Source: Saccharothrix obliqua
Lineage (GTDB): Bacteria > Actinomycetota > Actinomycetes > Mycobacteriales > Pseudonocardiaceae
NCBI RefSeq assembly: GCF_019375475.1
Contig: NZ_JAHXGQ010000001.1
Coordinates: 310,001 to 374,000, forward strand
Reading direction: 5' to 3'
DNA: 64,000 nt
The position numbers were made by a program, and so were the translations under genes. The notes beneath the pieces were generated by a model. That model ran no database searches and was not told the origin of the DNA. It saw only the letters and a program-made list of their open reading frames with translations. Of this stretch, positions 34,123-42,830 are shown one piece after another (the first letter of the stretch is position 1; the number at the start of each line of letters is the position of its first letter).

Positions 34123-34587
34123 GTGGTGGACAACGCAGTGCCGGGCAGCGCGGTGTCGGACAACCCGGCGCGGGCCGGCGGCCGGCGCCGGCTGTGGCTG
34201 TCGGCGAGTCGGGTGCTGCTGGTCCTCGGCGGGGTCGTCACGCTGATCGGCGTGGTCCTGCTGGCGGCGTGCCTGCGGGACGACATGGCGATCGAGAAGC
34301 GCATGGGCAAGGCGACGGCCGAGGTGGTGTCCGTGTCGTTCCAACGGACCGTGGTGCGGTTCGCGACGCCGGACGGCGCGGTGCACAGCCCCTCGCAGGG
34401 CCTGCTGTACCCGGACGGGCTGGAGCCGGGGCAGTTGGTGCGCATCGAGTTCGACACGGCCGACCCGGAGCTGGCACGCGTGGCCGAGCGCACGTGGACG
34501 CTGGCGATCCTGCCGATCTCGACGTTCCTGCTGGCGGTGTGGGCGGTGCTCGCCCCGCTGGTCTGGTGGACCCGCCGGCACTTGTGA
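34123..34587 (+). CDS. DUF3592-type membrane protein
   Basis: The 154-residue product has an N-terminal helix (VLLVLGGVVTLIGVVLLAACL), a beta-rich external domain (ATAEVVSVSFQRTVVRFATP, then GLEPGQLVRIEFDTADPELAR) and a C-terminal helix (WTLAILPISTFLLAVWAVL). This is the DUF3592 layout; function is unknown. A similar gene lies between menD and mgtA in mycobacteria as I recall, so it keeps its place in the men region. GTG 34123 or 34126 may be used. Confidence 0.8.
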   Translation: MVDNAVPGSAVSDNPARAGGRRRLWLSASRVLLVLGGVVTLIGVVLLAACLRDDMAIEKRMGKATAEVVSVSFQRTVVRFATPDGAVHSPSQGLLYPDGLEPGQLVRIEFDTADPELARVAERTWTLAILPISTFLLAVWAVLAPLVWWTRRHL

Positions 34588-34616
34588 CACTTCTTCCCGG
34601 AAACCGCCTCCAGGTG

Positions 34617-34622
34617 TAACAT
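34617..34622 (+). promoter_or_regulatory. -10-like TAACAT for leaderless paaA
   Basis: TAACAT ends six bases before ATG 34629. TTCCCG at 34593-34598 is a possible weak -35 at an 18-base spacing. Confidence 0.5.
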
Positions 34623-34628
34623 CACCGC

Positions 34629-35564
34629 ATGGACCTGGAGGCGGAGTTCGAGCGCACCGTGGCGGCGGAGCACCGCGTCGAACCACGCGACTGGATGCCC
34701 GACGGCTACCGGAAGACGCTGGTCCGGCAGATCGCGCAGCACGCGCACTCCGAGATCATCGGGATGCAGCCCGAGGGCAACTGGATCAGCCGCGCGCCGT
34801 CGCTGCGCCGCAAGGCGATCCTGCTGGCCAAGGTCCAGGACGAGGCGGGCCACGGGCTCTACCTGTACGCCGCCACCGAAACCCTCGGCGCGGACCGCGG
34901 CCTGCTCACCGAGAACCTGATCTCCGGCCGCCAGAAATACTCCTCGATCTTCAACTACCCGACGCTCTCCTACGCCGACGTGGGCACGATCGGCTGGCTG
35001 GTCGACGGCGCCGCCATCTGCAACCAGGTGCCGCTGTGCCGCACCTCCTACGGCCCGTACGCGCGCGCCATGATCCGCATCTGCAAGGAGGAGTCGTTCC
35101 ACCAGCGTCAGGGCTACGAGCTGCTGATGACCATGATGAGCGGCACGGACGCACAACGCGCCATGGTGCAGGAGTCCGTCGACCGGTTCTGGTGGCCGTC
35201 GCTGATGATGTTCGGCCCGCCGGACGCCGAGAGCGCCAACACCGAGCAGTCCATGAAGTGGCGCATCAAGCGCAACACCAACGACGAGCTGCGGCAGAAG
35301 TTCGTGGACATGACCGTGCCGCAGGCCGAGAAGCTCGGTGTCACGCTGCCCGACCCGCTGCTGAAGTGGAACCCCGAACGCGGCCACCACGACTTCGGCC
35401 AACCCGACTGGGACGAGTTCTGGCAGGTCGTCGGCGGCAACGGGCCGGCCAACGCGCAGCGCGTCGCACACCGCCGCAAGGCACACGAGGACGGCGAATG
35501 GGTGCGTGCGGCAGCCGCCGCGCACGCCGCCAAGCGCACGCGGACCAAGGAGAGTGCGGCATGA
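34629..35564 (+). CDS. paaA: Phenylacetyl-CoA epoxidase, catalytic subunit PaaA
   Basis: PaaA is the di-iron subunit that epoxidises phenylacetyl-CoA to ring-1,2-epoxide. The 311-residue protein has [20 protein letters not shown], metal ligands in [16 protein letters not shown] (E-x-x-H, near residues 75-78) and [15 protein letters not shown] (E-x-x-H, near 157-160), and the conserved C-terminus [21 protein letters not shown] 34629 is preceded by a -10-like TAACAT at six bases. The stop overlaps paaB (ATGA). No phenylacetate-CoA ligase, ring-opening or beta-oxidation genes are in this window. Confidence 0.96.
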   Translation: MDLEAEFERTVAAEHRVEPRDWMPDGYRKTLVRQIAQHAHSEIIGMQPEGNWISRAPSLRRKAILLAKVQDEAGHGLYLYAATETLGADRGLLTENLISGRQKYSSIFNYPTLSYADVGTIGWLVDGAAICNQVPLCRTSYGPYARAMIRICKEESFHQRQGYELLMTMMSGTDAQRAMVQESVDRFWWPSLMMFGPPDAESANTEQSMKWRIKRNTNDELRQKFVDMTVPQAEKLGVTLPDPLLKWNPERGHHDFGQPDWDEFWQVVGGNGPANAQRVAHRRKAHEDGEWVRAAAAAHAAKRTRTKESAA

Positions 35565-35845
35565 GTTCGTCGTGGCCGTTGTGGGAGGTGTTCGTGCGTG
35601 GCAAGCGCGGCCTCAACCACGTGCACGTGGGGTCGCTGCACGCGCCCGACGCCGAGATGGCCCTCCGCAACGCCCGTGACGTCTACACGCGACGCAACGA
35701 GGGCGTGTCCATCTGGGTGGTGCCGGCCGAAGCGATCACGGCGTCGTCCCCCGACGAGAAGGACCCGTTCTTCGCGCCGAGCGGCGACAAGGTCTACCGC
35801 CACCCCACGTTCTACGCGATCCCCGAGGACGTGCCGCACCTATGA
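35561..35845 (+). CDS. paaB: Phenylacetyl-CoA epoxidase subunit PaaB
   Basis: PaaB is a small structural subunit that bridges PaaAC pairs. The 94-residue product has [39 protein letters not shown] and the C-terminal [18 protein letters not shown], all typical of the family. ATG 35561 overlaps the paaA stop and the paaB stop overlaps the paaC ATG, supporting fixed stoichiometry by coupled translation. Confidence 0.95.
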   Translation: MSSSWPLWEVFVRGKRGLNHVHVGSLHAPDAEMALRNARDVYTRRNEGVSIWVVPAEAITASSPDEKDPFFAPSGDKVYRHPTFYAIPEDVPHL

Positions 35846-36723
35846 GCTTCGACAACGCCTACGAGTCGCTGATCGACCAGGAGGACGCGCACTGGGCGTT
35901 CGGCACCGGGTTCACCGAGTCGCTGGCGGGTGTCGACCGCGCCGTCCCCGCCACCGCCGACCGCGCCGACCTCTTCGCGTACTGCCTGATGCTTGGCGAC
36001 GACGCGCTGGTGCTGTCCCAGCGGCTGGCCGAGTGGTGCTCCCGCGCGCCCGAGCTGGAAGAGGACGTGGCGCTCGCCAACATCGCCCTGGACCTGCTCG
36101 GCCAGGCCCGGCTGCTGCTGACCCGCGCGGGCGAGGTCGAGGGCCGCGGCCGGGACGAGGACGCCCTGGCCTACCTGCGTGACGAGCGCGAGTTCCGCAA
36201 CGTGCACCTGGCCGAGATCGAGTGCGGCCCGCTCGCGGGCGGCGACTTCGCCACCACCATGGCCCGGCTGCTGGTGTTCTCCTCCTGGAAGATCGCCCAG
36301 TACCAGCGGCTGCGTGCGTTCGTCGACCCGGTCGTGGCCGCGATCGCCGACAAGGGGCTCAAGGAACTGGCCTACCACCGCGACCACGCGGCGCAATGGG
36401 TCGTCCGGCTCGGCGACGGCACCGACGAGTCGCACGCGCGCATGGTGGCGGGTGTGCGGCGGGTGTGGCCGTATGTGGACGAACTGTTCACCGCGGACCC
36501 CGTGGAACAACGCCTGGACGTCGACCCGGCCGCGTTCCGGTCCGAAGTGGACGACGTGCTGGCCGCCGTGTTCGCCGCCGCTGGCCTGGAACGGCCCGAC
36601 CCGGTGCCCGCCGCCCGCGTCAACGGCCGCGCGGGGCGGGCCGGCGTGCACACCGAGGCCATGGGCTACCTGCTCGCCGAGATGCAGCACCTGCACCGGT
36701 CGCTGCCGGGCGCGAAGTGGTGA
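35842..36723 (+). CDS. paaC: Phenylacetyl-CoA epoxidase structural subunit PaaC
   Basis: PaaC is the non-catalytic ferritin-like partner of PaaA. The 293-residue product includes LIDQEDAHWAFGTGFTESLAG, LANIALDLLGQARLLLTRAG, YLRDEREFRNVHLAEIECG and KGLKELAYHRDHAAQWVVRLGDGTDESH-type segments in the usual order, ending GYLLAEMQHLHRSLPGAKW. Its ATG overlaps the paaB stop and its TGA overlaps the paaD GTG. Confidence 0.95.
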   Translation: MSFDNAYESLIDQEDAHWAFGTGFTESLAGVDRAVPATADRADLFAYCLMLGDDALVLSQRLAEWCSRAPELEEDVALANIALDLLGQARLLLTRAGEVEGRGRDEDALAYLRDEREFRNVHLAEIECGPLAGGDFATTMARLLVFSSWKIAQYQRLRAFVDPVVAAIADKGLKELAYHRDHAAQWVVRLGDGTDESHARMVAGVRRVWPYVDELFTADPVEQRLDVDPAAFRSEVDDVLAAVFAAAGLERPDPVPAARVNGRAGRAGVHTEAMGYLLAEMQHLHRSLPGAKW

Positions 36724-37208
36724 CCGCGCGGGACGTCGCGGCCCGCGTCCGCGACCCCGAGCTGCCCGTGTTGACGCTGGCCGACCTGGGCGTGCTGCGG
36801 GACGTGCGGGTCGCCGACGGCCGCGTGCTGGTCACCATCACGCCCACGTACTCGGGTTGCCCGGCCGTCGCGGAGATGGGCGCCGACCTGCGGGCGTCGT
36901 TGCACGCCGCGGGGTACGCGGACGTCGAGGTGCGGTTGTCGCTGACACCCGCCTGGACCACCGACTGGATCACCGAGGAGGGCCGCCGCAAGCTCGCCGA
37001 GGCGGGCATCGCCCCGCCGGCCCGCATCGGACCACGCCCGGCGGGACCCGTGCCGCTGACGCTCACCCCGCCGGAGCGACGCGTCGCGTGCCCGCGGTGC
37101 GGCTCCCACCACACCACCGAGCTGTCCCGGTTCGGCTCCACGGCGTGCAAAGCCCTCCGCCGGTGCGCGGACTGCGCCGAGCCCTTCGAGCACGTCAAGG
37201 AGATCTAG
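36720..37208 (+). CDS. paaD: Phenylacetate pathway Fe-S maturation protein PaaD
   Basis: PaaD is a MIP18/DUF59 protein thought to help iron or Fe-S delivery to the epoxidase system. The 162-residue product starts VRDPELPVLTLADLGVLRDV, has TPTYSGCPAVAEM (the family's conserved Cys) and a C-terminal zinc-ribbon-like set of four cysteines: CPRCGSHH then TACKALRRCADCAEPF. The GTG overlaps the paaC stop. The paaE ATG follows directly after its stop. Confidence 0.93.
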   Translation: MTARDVAARVRDPELPVLTLADLGVLRDVRVADGRVLVTITPTYSGCPAVAEMGADLRASLHAAGYADVEVRLSLTPAWTTDWITEEGRRKLAEAGIAPPARIGPRPAGPVPLTLTPPERRVACPRCGSHHTTELSRFGSTACKALRRCADCAEPFEHVKEI

Positions 37209-38243
37209 ATGGCGCGGCCGGTGTTTCACAAGCTGACCGTGGCCGCCGTCGACCGGCTGTGCGAGGACGCGGTCGCCGTCACGTTCGACGTACCGCGCGA
37301 CCTGGCCGACACCTTCGCGTTCCGCGCCGGGCAGTACCTCACGCTGCGCATCGGCGAAGAACGCCGCTCCTACTCGATTTGCGCTCCTGTCGGCGCACCG
37401 CCCCGTATCGGCGTACGACGCGTCACGGGCGGCATGTTCTCCGAACACCTCGTGGACCGCGTGCAACGCGGAGACGTGCTGGAAGTCCTGCCACCGCTGG
37501 GCAACTTCACACCCACCGGCGGCGACCACCACGGGCTCGTCGTCGCGGGTAGCGGCATCACGCCCGCCCTGTCCATCGCCGCGACCGCCCTCGCGACCGG
37601 TGCGCGCGTCACCCTGCTCTACGGCAACCGGCGCACCGACACCGTGATGTTCGCCGAGGAGCTGGCCGACCTCAAAGACCGCTACCCGGCGCGGTTCCAG
37701 CTCGTGCACGTGCTGTCCCGCGAACCACGTGACGTCGAGCTGTTCACCGGACGGCTCGACGCGGACAAGCTGCGCGCGTTGTTCGCCACCGTGGTGCCGT
37801 TCGACGCCATCGACCAGTGGTGGCTGTGCGGGCCGTACGGGCTGGTGCGTGACGCCGAGACCGTGTTGTCCGACCTCGGGGTCGACACGTCCGCCGTGCA
37901 CCACGAACTGTTCTACGTCGACGAACCGCCGCCACCGCCACGTCGTCCGGAGGAAGTCCTCGACACGGCGGCCGAAGGCACCGTGATCCTCGACGGTCGC
38001 ACGACGACCGTTCCGCTGCCACCCGACACACCGATCCTCGACGCGGCCCAACGGGTCCGGTCCGACCTGCCGTTCGCGTGCAAGGGCGGCGTGTGCGGCA
38101 CGTGCCGGGCACGCGTCGTGTTCGGCCAGGTCGACATGCGGCGCAACTACGCCCTCGACCCGCACGAGGTCGAAGCGGGGTTCGTGCTGACCTGTCAGTC
38201 CGTGCCCGTCTCACCCGCCGTCACGGTCGACTACGACGCCTGA
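37209..38243 (+). CDS. paaE: Phenylacetyl-CoA epoxidase reductase PaaE
   Basis: PaaE passes electrons from NADPH through FAD and a [2Fe-2S] cluster to PaaA. The 344-residue protein has an FAD domain (RAGQYLTLRIGEERRSYSIC), an NAD(P) domain (HHGLVVAGSGITPALSIA; WWLCGPYGLV) and a C-terminal plant-type ferredoxin domain with CKGGVCGTCRARV and a final cysteine in GFVLTCQSVP. The end of the gene overlaps the convergent phosphatase gene by 13 bases. Confidence 0.95.
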   Translation: MARPVFHKLTVAAVDRLCEDAVAVTFDVPRDLADTFAFRAGQYLTLRIGEERRSYSICAPVGAPPRIGVRRVTGGMFSEHLVDRVQRGDVLEVLPPLGNFTPTGGDHHGLVVAGSGITPALSIAATALATGARVTLLYGNRRTDTVMFAEELADLKDRYPARFQLVHVLSREPRDVELFTGRLDADKLRALFATVVPFDAIDQWWLCGPYGLVRDAETVLSDLGVDTSAVHHELFYVDEPPPPPRRPEEVLDTAAEGTVILDGRTTTVPLPPDTPILDAAQRVRSDLPFACKGGVCGTCRARVVFGQVDMRRNYALDPHEVEAGFVLTCQSVPVSPAVTVDYDA

Positions 38244-39052
38244 CCCGAGGACTGCCACCACCCCAGCACCTCGTCCGCCACCTCGGGCATCGCCACCAGC
38301 AACCCGTCCACGGGCAGCGGCGCGCCCTCACCACGCCGGTCCAGCACCACCGCGCCCGACTCCACCGCCAGCGCCACCGCGCCCGCCACGTCCCACTCGT
38401 GGTAGCTGTCCAGCACGGCCGCCGCGGCGTGGCCCAACGCCACCTGCGCCACGGCCAGCGCCTTCGAGCCCAGCACCCGCACGCCCGAACCGGAGAGCGC
38501 CGCCCGGGAGATGAACTCGCCCATCCCCGGCCACGGGCCGGTCCGGGTCATCTCCGTGCAGACGATGGAACTGGCCGGCTGCCCGCTGAGCTTCACCGGC
38601 GTGCCGTTGGCCCGCATCCCCCGCCCGCGTGCCGCCGCGTAGATCTGCGCCCGGTACGGGTCGGCCACCACGCCGACCACCGGGCCCCAGCGGTCCACCA
38701 GGGCCAGGCTGTACGCGCACCACGGCAGGCCGGCCACGTAGTTCGCCGTGCCGTCCACCGGGTCCACCACCCAGCGGAACTCGGCGTCCGACGCCACGTC
38801 GTCGTCCTCGCAGAACACCGGGATGTCCGGGAACTCCGAGGTCAACACCCGCCGCGTGTGCCGCTCCAGGGTGCGGTCGGTGTCGGTCACCCAGTCGAAC
38901 GGCGAGGTGTCGTCGTCGGGGCGGGCGCCCCGGCCCGCCGTCGCCATGATGACGTCCGACGCGTCGTTGGCGAGGCGGCCCGCCACTTCCAGCGCGATCG
39001 ACACCAGGCCGGGATCGACTGGCTGGGCGGGACGGGACGACAAGACGGTCAT
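38231..39052 (-). CDS. Inositol monophosphatase-family protein
   Basis: The 273-residue magnesium phosphatase shows the family metal motifs: SPFDWVTDTD near residue 50, VVDPVDGTANYVAGLP near 94 and EWDVAGAVALAVESGAVV near 220. Substrate could be inositol-1-phosphate, histidinol phosphate or another sugar phosphate; sequence alone does not decide. The next genes are phosphoinositide-lipid type mannosyltransferases, which would fit inositol supply, but it reads on the opposite strand. Its 3' end overlaps paaE by 13 bases. Confidence 0.92.
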   Translation of the reverse strand: MTVLSSRPAQPVDPGLVSIALEVAGRLANDASDVIMATAGRGARPDDDTSPFDWVTDTDRTLERHTRRVLTSEFPDIPVFCEDDDVASDAEFRWVVDPVDGTANYVAGLPWCAYSLALVDRWGPVVGVVADPYRAQIYAAARGRGMRANGTPVKLSGQPASSIVCTEMTRTGPWPGMGEFISRAALSGSGVRVLGSKALAVAQVALGHAAAAVLDSYHEWDVAGAVALAVESGAVVLDRRGEGAPLPVDGLLVAMPEVADEVLGWWQSSGQAS

Positions 39053-39195
39053 GCCGACCTAGTGTCACCGCCCCTGGTGTCCGCGACACGTCCACCAGGT
39101 GAAGCGATGACGATCTCCGGGTCAACGTCAACCGTGACGCGAGGAGTTCGACCTTCGTTCCTCGATCCGTCACGCCCCCGTGTCCTTCGCGGCTC

Positions 39196-40311
39196 ATGGT
39201 GATCGGCGTGCGTGTAGCGATCGTCACGGAGAGCTTCCTGCCGCAGGTCAACGGAGTGACCAACTCCGTCCTGAGAGTGCTGGAGCACTTGCGTGCGCAC
39301 GGCCACGAAGCCTTGGTCGTCGCGCCCGGCGCGGGGGCCGACGAGCACTGCGGCACGCCCGTCGTGCGCGTGCCCGCCGTGGACCTGCCGCGGTTCAGTT
39401 CGCTGCCCGTCGGCGTGCCCACCCGCAAGGTGCTGAGCGCCCTGGCCGACTTCCGGCCCGACGTCGTGCACCTCGCCAGCCCGTTCGTGCTCGGCGCACG
39501 CGGCCTGTCCGCCGCGCGTCGGCTCGGGTTGCCGACGGTTGCCGTGTACCAGACCGACATCGCCGGGTTCGCGGGTCATTACGGGCTCGGGCTGACGGCT
39601 CGTGCGGCGTGGCGTTGGACGCGTCGCCTGCACAGCCAGGCGGATCGCACGTTGGCCCCGTCCACGTGGGCGGTGGAGGCGTTGCGGTCGCACGGTGTGC
39701 CTCGTGTGCACCGTTGGGGGCGTGGGGTCGACACGGAGTTGTTCGCGCCCGGTCGGCGGTCCGATGCGTTGCGGCGTGCCCTTGCTCCGGAGGGGGAGTT
39801 GTTGGTCGGGTACGTGGGGCGGCTTTCGCCGGAGAAGCGCGTGGAGCGGTTGCGTGCGCTTGAGGGCGTGCCGGGGGTGCGGGTCGTCGTGGTCGGCTCC
39901 GGGCCGGAGGAAGCGGCGTTGCGGCGTGCGTTGCCCGGTGCGGTGTTTCTCGGGTTCCGCGCCGGGGTCGAGTTGGCGGAGGCTTACGCGTCGTTGGACG
40001 TGTTCGTGCACACGGGGCCGCACGAGACGTTTTGTCAGGCCGTGCAGGAGGCGTTGGCCAGTGGGGTGCCCGTGGTGGCGCCCGATGCCGGTGGGCCTCG
40101 TGACCTCGTACGGGGGGATACGGGGTACTTGTTCGGGTCGGAGGAGGAGATGCGGGCTGCGGTGCTCGCGTTGCGTGATCCGTTGCGGCGCAAGCGGTAT
40201 GGGCTCGCTGCGCGGCGGTGGGTGCGGGGGCGGACGTGGTCGGCGGTGTGTGATGAGCTGCTGGGGCACTACGCCGAGGTGATCGGGTGGGGGGAGCGGC
40301 GTGTCGCATGA
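39196..40311 (+). CDS. mgtA: GDP-mannose-dependent alpha-mannosyltransferase, MgtA-like
   Basis: The GT4 family product (371 residues) matches mycobacterial MgtA (Rv0557) closely as I remember it: [109 protein letters not shown]. MgtA mannosylates glucuronosyl-diacylglycerol, a lipomannan-like anchor. ATG 39196, GTG 39199 and GTG 39208 are all possible starts. A nested palindrome lies at 39073-39099. The stop overlaps the next ATG. Confidence 0.87.
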   Translation: MVIGVRVAIVTESFLPQVNGVTNSVLRVLEHLRAHGHEALVVAPGAGADEHCGTPVVRVPAVDLPRFSSLPVGVPTRKVLSALADFRPDVVHLASPFVLGARGLSAARRLGLPTVAVYQTDIAGFAGHYGLGLTARAAWRWTRRLHSQADRTLAPSTWAVEALRSHGVPRVHRWGRGVDTELFAPGRRSDALRRALAPEGELLVGYVGRLSPEKRVERLRALEGVPGVRVVVVGSGPEEAALRRALPGAVFLGFRAGVELAEAYASLDVFVHTGPHETFCQAVQEALASGVPVVAPDAGGPRDLVRGDTGYLFGSEEEMRAAVLALRDPLRRKRYGLAARRWVRGRTWSAVCDELLGHYAEVIGWGERRVA

Positions 40312-41462
40312 GGATCGTGCAGCTCGCCAACTTCTACGGGCCGCGGTCCGGGGGGTTGCGCACGGCCTTGCACCACTTGGGGGCGGGGTACGCGGCGGCG
40401 GGGCACGAGGTGACGTTGGTCGTGCCCGGGGCGGCGTATGCCGATGAGCGCCTGGACCGCGCCACTTCTTCAGGTGACGCTTGTTCGGGTGACGCGGGGT
40501 CGCGCCCAGTTCGCCGAATAACGCTGCCCGCACCGCGAATCCCCGGCACGGGCGGGTACCGGGCGGTCGACCCGTGGCGGGTGCGTGCCCTGCTGGAGCA
40601 CCTGCGACCCGACCGGCTGGAGGTGTCCGATCGGCTGACGTTGCGGGGGATGGGCCGGTGGGCGGCGGCACGGCGCGTGCCCAGCGTCGTGATCTCGCAC
40701 GAGCGGCTGGACCGGTTGCTGGAGCAGTTCCTGCTGCCGGCGGCGTGGGCGCGGCGCGGGGCGGACTGGGCCAATGCGCGGATGGCGGCGTCGTACGACA
40801 CGGTCGTGTGTACGACGGACTTCGCACGCGAGGAATTCGACCGGATCGGCGCCCGCAACGTGACCCGCGTGCCGCTGGGCGTGGACCTGACGACCTTCAC
40901 CCCGCGCCGCCACGACCGGGCGTTGAAGGCCGACCTGGCGCGCGGGGCGGACGCCCTCCTCGTCCATTGCGGGCGGCTGTCGCCGGAGAAGCACGTGGAG
41001 CGCAGCATCGACACCGCGGCCGAACTCCACGCCGCCGGCCACCGCGTCCGGCTGGTCATCGCGGGCGACGGGCCGCGGCGCGAGTGGCTGGAGCGCCGGG
41101 CCTCCGGCCTGCCGGTCACGTTCCTGGGGTTCGTGGGTCGGCGGACCGACGTGGCGAACCTCCTCGCGACGGCCGACGTGTCCCTGGCCCCCGGGCCGCA
41201 CGAGACGTTCGGCCTGGCGGCACTGGAGGCGTTGGCGTCCGGGACGCCGGTCGTGGTGTCCGCGTCGTCCGCGCTGCGGGAGATCGTGCGCCCCGGCTGC
41301 GGCGCCGCGGTGGCCGACCACGCCCCGGCCTTCGCCGGGGCGGTGAGCGAACTGCTGGACAACCCCGAACCCACCCGCCGCTCGGCAGCCCGCGCTCGCG
41401 CCGAGGAGTACCCCTGGCAGGCGGCCGTCGACGGGATGCTCACCGCCCTCCGCGCCGCATAG
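40308..41462 (+). CDS. GT4 glycosyltransferase, PimC-like
   Basis: The 384-residue product has [20 protein letters not shown] at its start, [71 protein letters not shown], and the donor-site [20 protein letters not shown]. This pattern resembles the mycobacterial PimC phosphatidylinositol mannosyltransferase as I remember it; acceptor identity is inference. An extra Ser/Gly/Asp-rich stretch ([16 protein letters not shown], about residues 54-69) is unusual. ATG overlaps the mgtA stop, so both are probably co-expressed. Confidence 0.8.
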   Translation: MRIVQLANFYGPRSGGLRTALHHLGAGYAAAGHEVTLVVPGAAYADERLDRATSSGDACSGDAGSRPVRRITLPAPRIPGTGGYRAVDPWRVRALLEHLRPDRLEVSDRLTLRGMGRWAAARRVPSVVISHERLDRLLEQFLLPAAWARRGADWANARMAASYDTVVCTTDFAREEFDRIGARNVTRVPLGVDLTTFTPRRHDRALKADLARGADALLVHCGRLSPEKHVERSIDTAAELHAAGHRVRLVIAGDGPRREWLERRASGLPVTFLGFVGRRTDVANLLATADVSLAPGPHETFGLAALEALASGTPVVVSASSALREIVRPGCGAAVADHAPAFAGAVSELLDNPEPTRRSAARARAEEYPWQAAVDGMLTALRAA

Positions 41463-41909
41463 CCCCGCGCTGCGTAGCCCACGCCGCTTGTCCACCGGAC
41501 GAGTGCCCTTGGCCGACCATGCCGAGCCCAGGGGCGCATCGGCCGCGCCTGCCGCCAGCCGTTTGCTCGCGTGTGCCGTCGCGCGCCATCGGTCGCCTGC
41601 GTCTGCCGCGCCTGTCCGCCGCGCTCGCCGCAGGCCACCCAACGCTTGCCTGCCGCGTCCGCAGCCGGCACGCGCCCCCAACGGGGCCCCGGCCGGCGTG
41701 GCCCCCGCCGCATCCGCCGGGCCGGGGCCACGCCAGCCGAAGCCGCTCGCCGCGCCGGAGGCCGCCGGCGCTCCGTGGTCGCACCGCAGTCCCGCACCCG
41801 CACCCGCATTTGGGCAGCGTTCAACCTCGCGTGCGTGTGCCTGCTGCCTCTTTGCCTCCCGCCGCGCCGCCTCCTCTTCTCTACGGCAACGAATTCGCCC
41901 GCCGAAAAG

Positions 41910-41938
41910 TTTCCGGATCGCGGCCGTTTCGCTACATT
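41910..41938 (+). promoter_or_regulatory. SigA-type promoter candidate upstream of menG
   Basis: TTTCCG (41910-41915) and TACATT (41933-41938) are 17 bases apart. It would make a ~120-base leader for menG, in addition to the leaderless -10-like element, or an unseen small RNA. Confidence 0.4.
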
Positions 41939-42050
41939 AGGTGGCCTTTCGCATCCACGACAACCAACCGGGCCACTCACCCGACAGGGTGTTTGCGCTG
42001 GTCACAGCCACGAGCGGGTGGATGCTGTGCCGGCCTCTCCGGGCGTCACC

Positions 42051-42056
42051 TACCAT
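42051..42056 (+). promoter_or_regulatory. -10-like TACCAT for leaderless menG
   Basis: TACCAT ends six bases before ATG 42063; no Shine-Dalgarno sequence is present. Confidence 0.5.
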
Positions 42057-42062
42057 TTCCCC

Positions 42063-42764
42063 ATGTCGCGTGCAGGTCTGGACAAGAACCCCCGCGAGGT
42101 CGCCGAGATGTTCGACGGCGTGGCCAAGGGCTACGACCGCACGAACTCCGTCATGACCCTGGGTTTCGACCGGCGCTGGCGGGAGTGGAGTCGGCGGGTG
42201 TTGGACGCCCGGCCCGGGGAGCGGGTGTTGGACCTCGCCGCGGGCACGGCGGTGTCGACCGTCGAGTACGCGGCGTCCGGCGCGTGGTGCGTGGCGGCCG
42301 ACTTCTCGTTGGGCATGTTGCTCGGCGGGGCGCACCGGGCGGTGCCCAAGGTGGCCGCCGACGCGCTCCACCTGCCGTTCGCGGACGGGGTGTTCGACGC
42401 CGTCACGGTCTCGTTCGGCATCCGCAACTTCAGCGACACCGAGGCGGCGCTGCGGGAGATGGCCCGGGTGGTGCGGCCGGGCGGCCGGCTGGTGATCTGC
42501 GAGGTCTCCACGCCGACCTTCCGCCCGTTCCGCTACGTCTACATGCGCCACCTGCTGCGCCTCGTCCCGTTCACCGCGCGCTTCGTCTGCTCCAACCCGG
42601 ACGCCTACGACTACCTGGCCGAGTCGATGCGCACGTGGCCGGACCAGCGGTCGCTGGCGGAGATCATCTCGCGGGCCGGGTGGGACGACGTCGCCTGGAT
42701 GAACCTCACCGGTGGCGTGGTGGCGTTGCACCGCGCGACCAAGCCGGTCCAGCGGGAAGGCTGA
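42063..42764 (+). CDS. menG: Demethylmenaquinone methyltransferase
   Basis: This SAM-dependent enzyme (also called MenH or UbiE) methylates demethylmenaquinone to menaquinone. The 233-residue protein has [20 protein letters not shown] at the start, the SAM motif [16 protein letters not shown] near residue 58, [20 protein letters not shown], and [17 protein letters not shown] 42063 is preceded by a -10-like TACCAT at six bases. It precedes the menJ-like reductase, as in mycobacteria. Confidence 0.95.
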   Translation: MSRAGLDKNPREVAEMFDGVAKGYDRTNSVMTLGFDRRWREWSRRVLDARPGERVLDLAAGTAVSTVEYAASGAWCVAADFSLGMLLGGAHRAVPKVAADALHLPFADGVFDAVTVSFGIRNFSDTEAALREMARVVRPGGRLVICEVSTPTFRPFRYVYMRHLLRLVPFTARFVCSNPDAYDYLAESMRTWPDQRSLAEIISRAGWDDVAWMNLTGGVVALHRATKPVQREG

Positions 42765-42786
42765 ACGGCTCTCAGCCACGCGCAAG

Positions 42787-42792
42787 TAGACT
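42787..42792 (+). promoter_or_regulatory. -10 element TAGACT of the menJ-like gene
   Basis: TAGACT predicts transcription start near 42799, 12 bases before the Rex-like site. No convincing -35 is seen. Confidence 0.5.
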
Positions 42793-42803
42793 CGCCTCGG
42801 ACT

Positions 42804-42821
42804 TTGTGAACCCAGGCACAA
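42804..42821. promoter_or_regulatory. Rex operator-like site before the menJ-like gene
   Basis: TTGTGAACCCAGGCACAA matches the Rex pattern TTGTGAA-N4-TTCACAA at 12 of 14 fixed positions (GG in place of TT in the right arm). It starts 12 bases after a -10 hexamer, as the first nuo operator does (12 bases), and overlaps the start of the RBS AGGAG. Confidence 0.5.
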
Positions 42822-42830
42822 GGAGCGGGG

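Larger units (their letters stand above)
41463..42062 (+). other. 600-base gap before menG
   Basis: No credible gene is seen. The first ~400 bases are GCC/CGC-rich with open but featureless frames. The right end holds a promoter-like pair (41910-41938) and the menG -10-like TACCAT (42051-42056). A 14-base near-repeat (GCGCCGCATAGCCC, GCGCTGCGTAGCCC) spans the end of the preceding gene. Confidence 0.6.

Noticed and set aside
34582-34587. Rex site before paaA
   Set aside because: Only one half-site (TTGTGA) is present; the opposite arm does not match.
41571-42062. N-terminal extension of menG by about 160 codons
   Set aside because: The extension is Arg/Pro-rich and unlike the family; ATG 42063 gives the normal length and has a -10-like element directly upstream.
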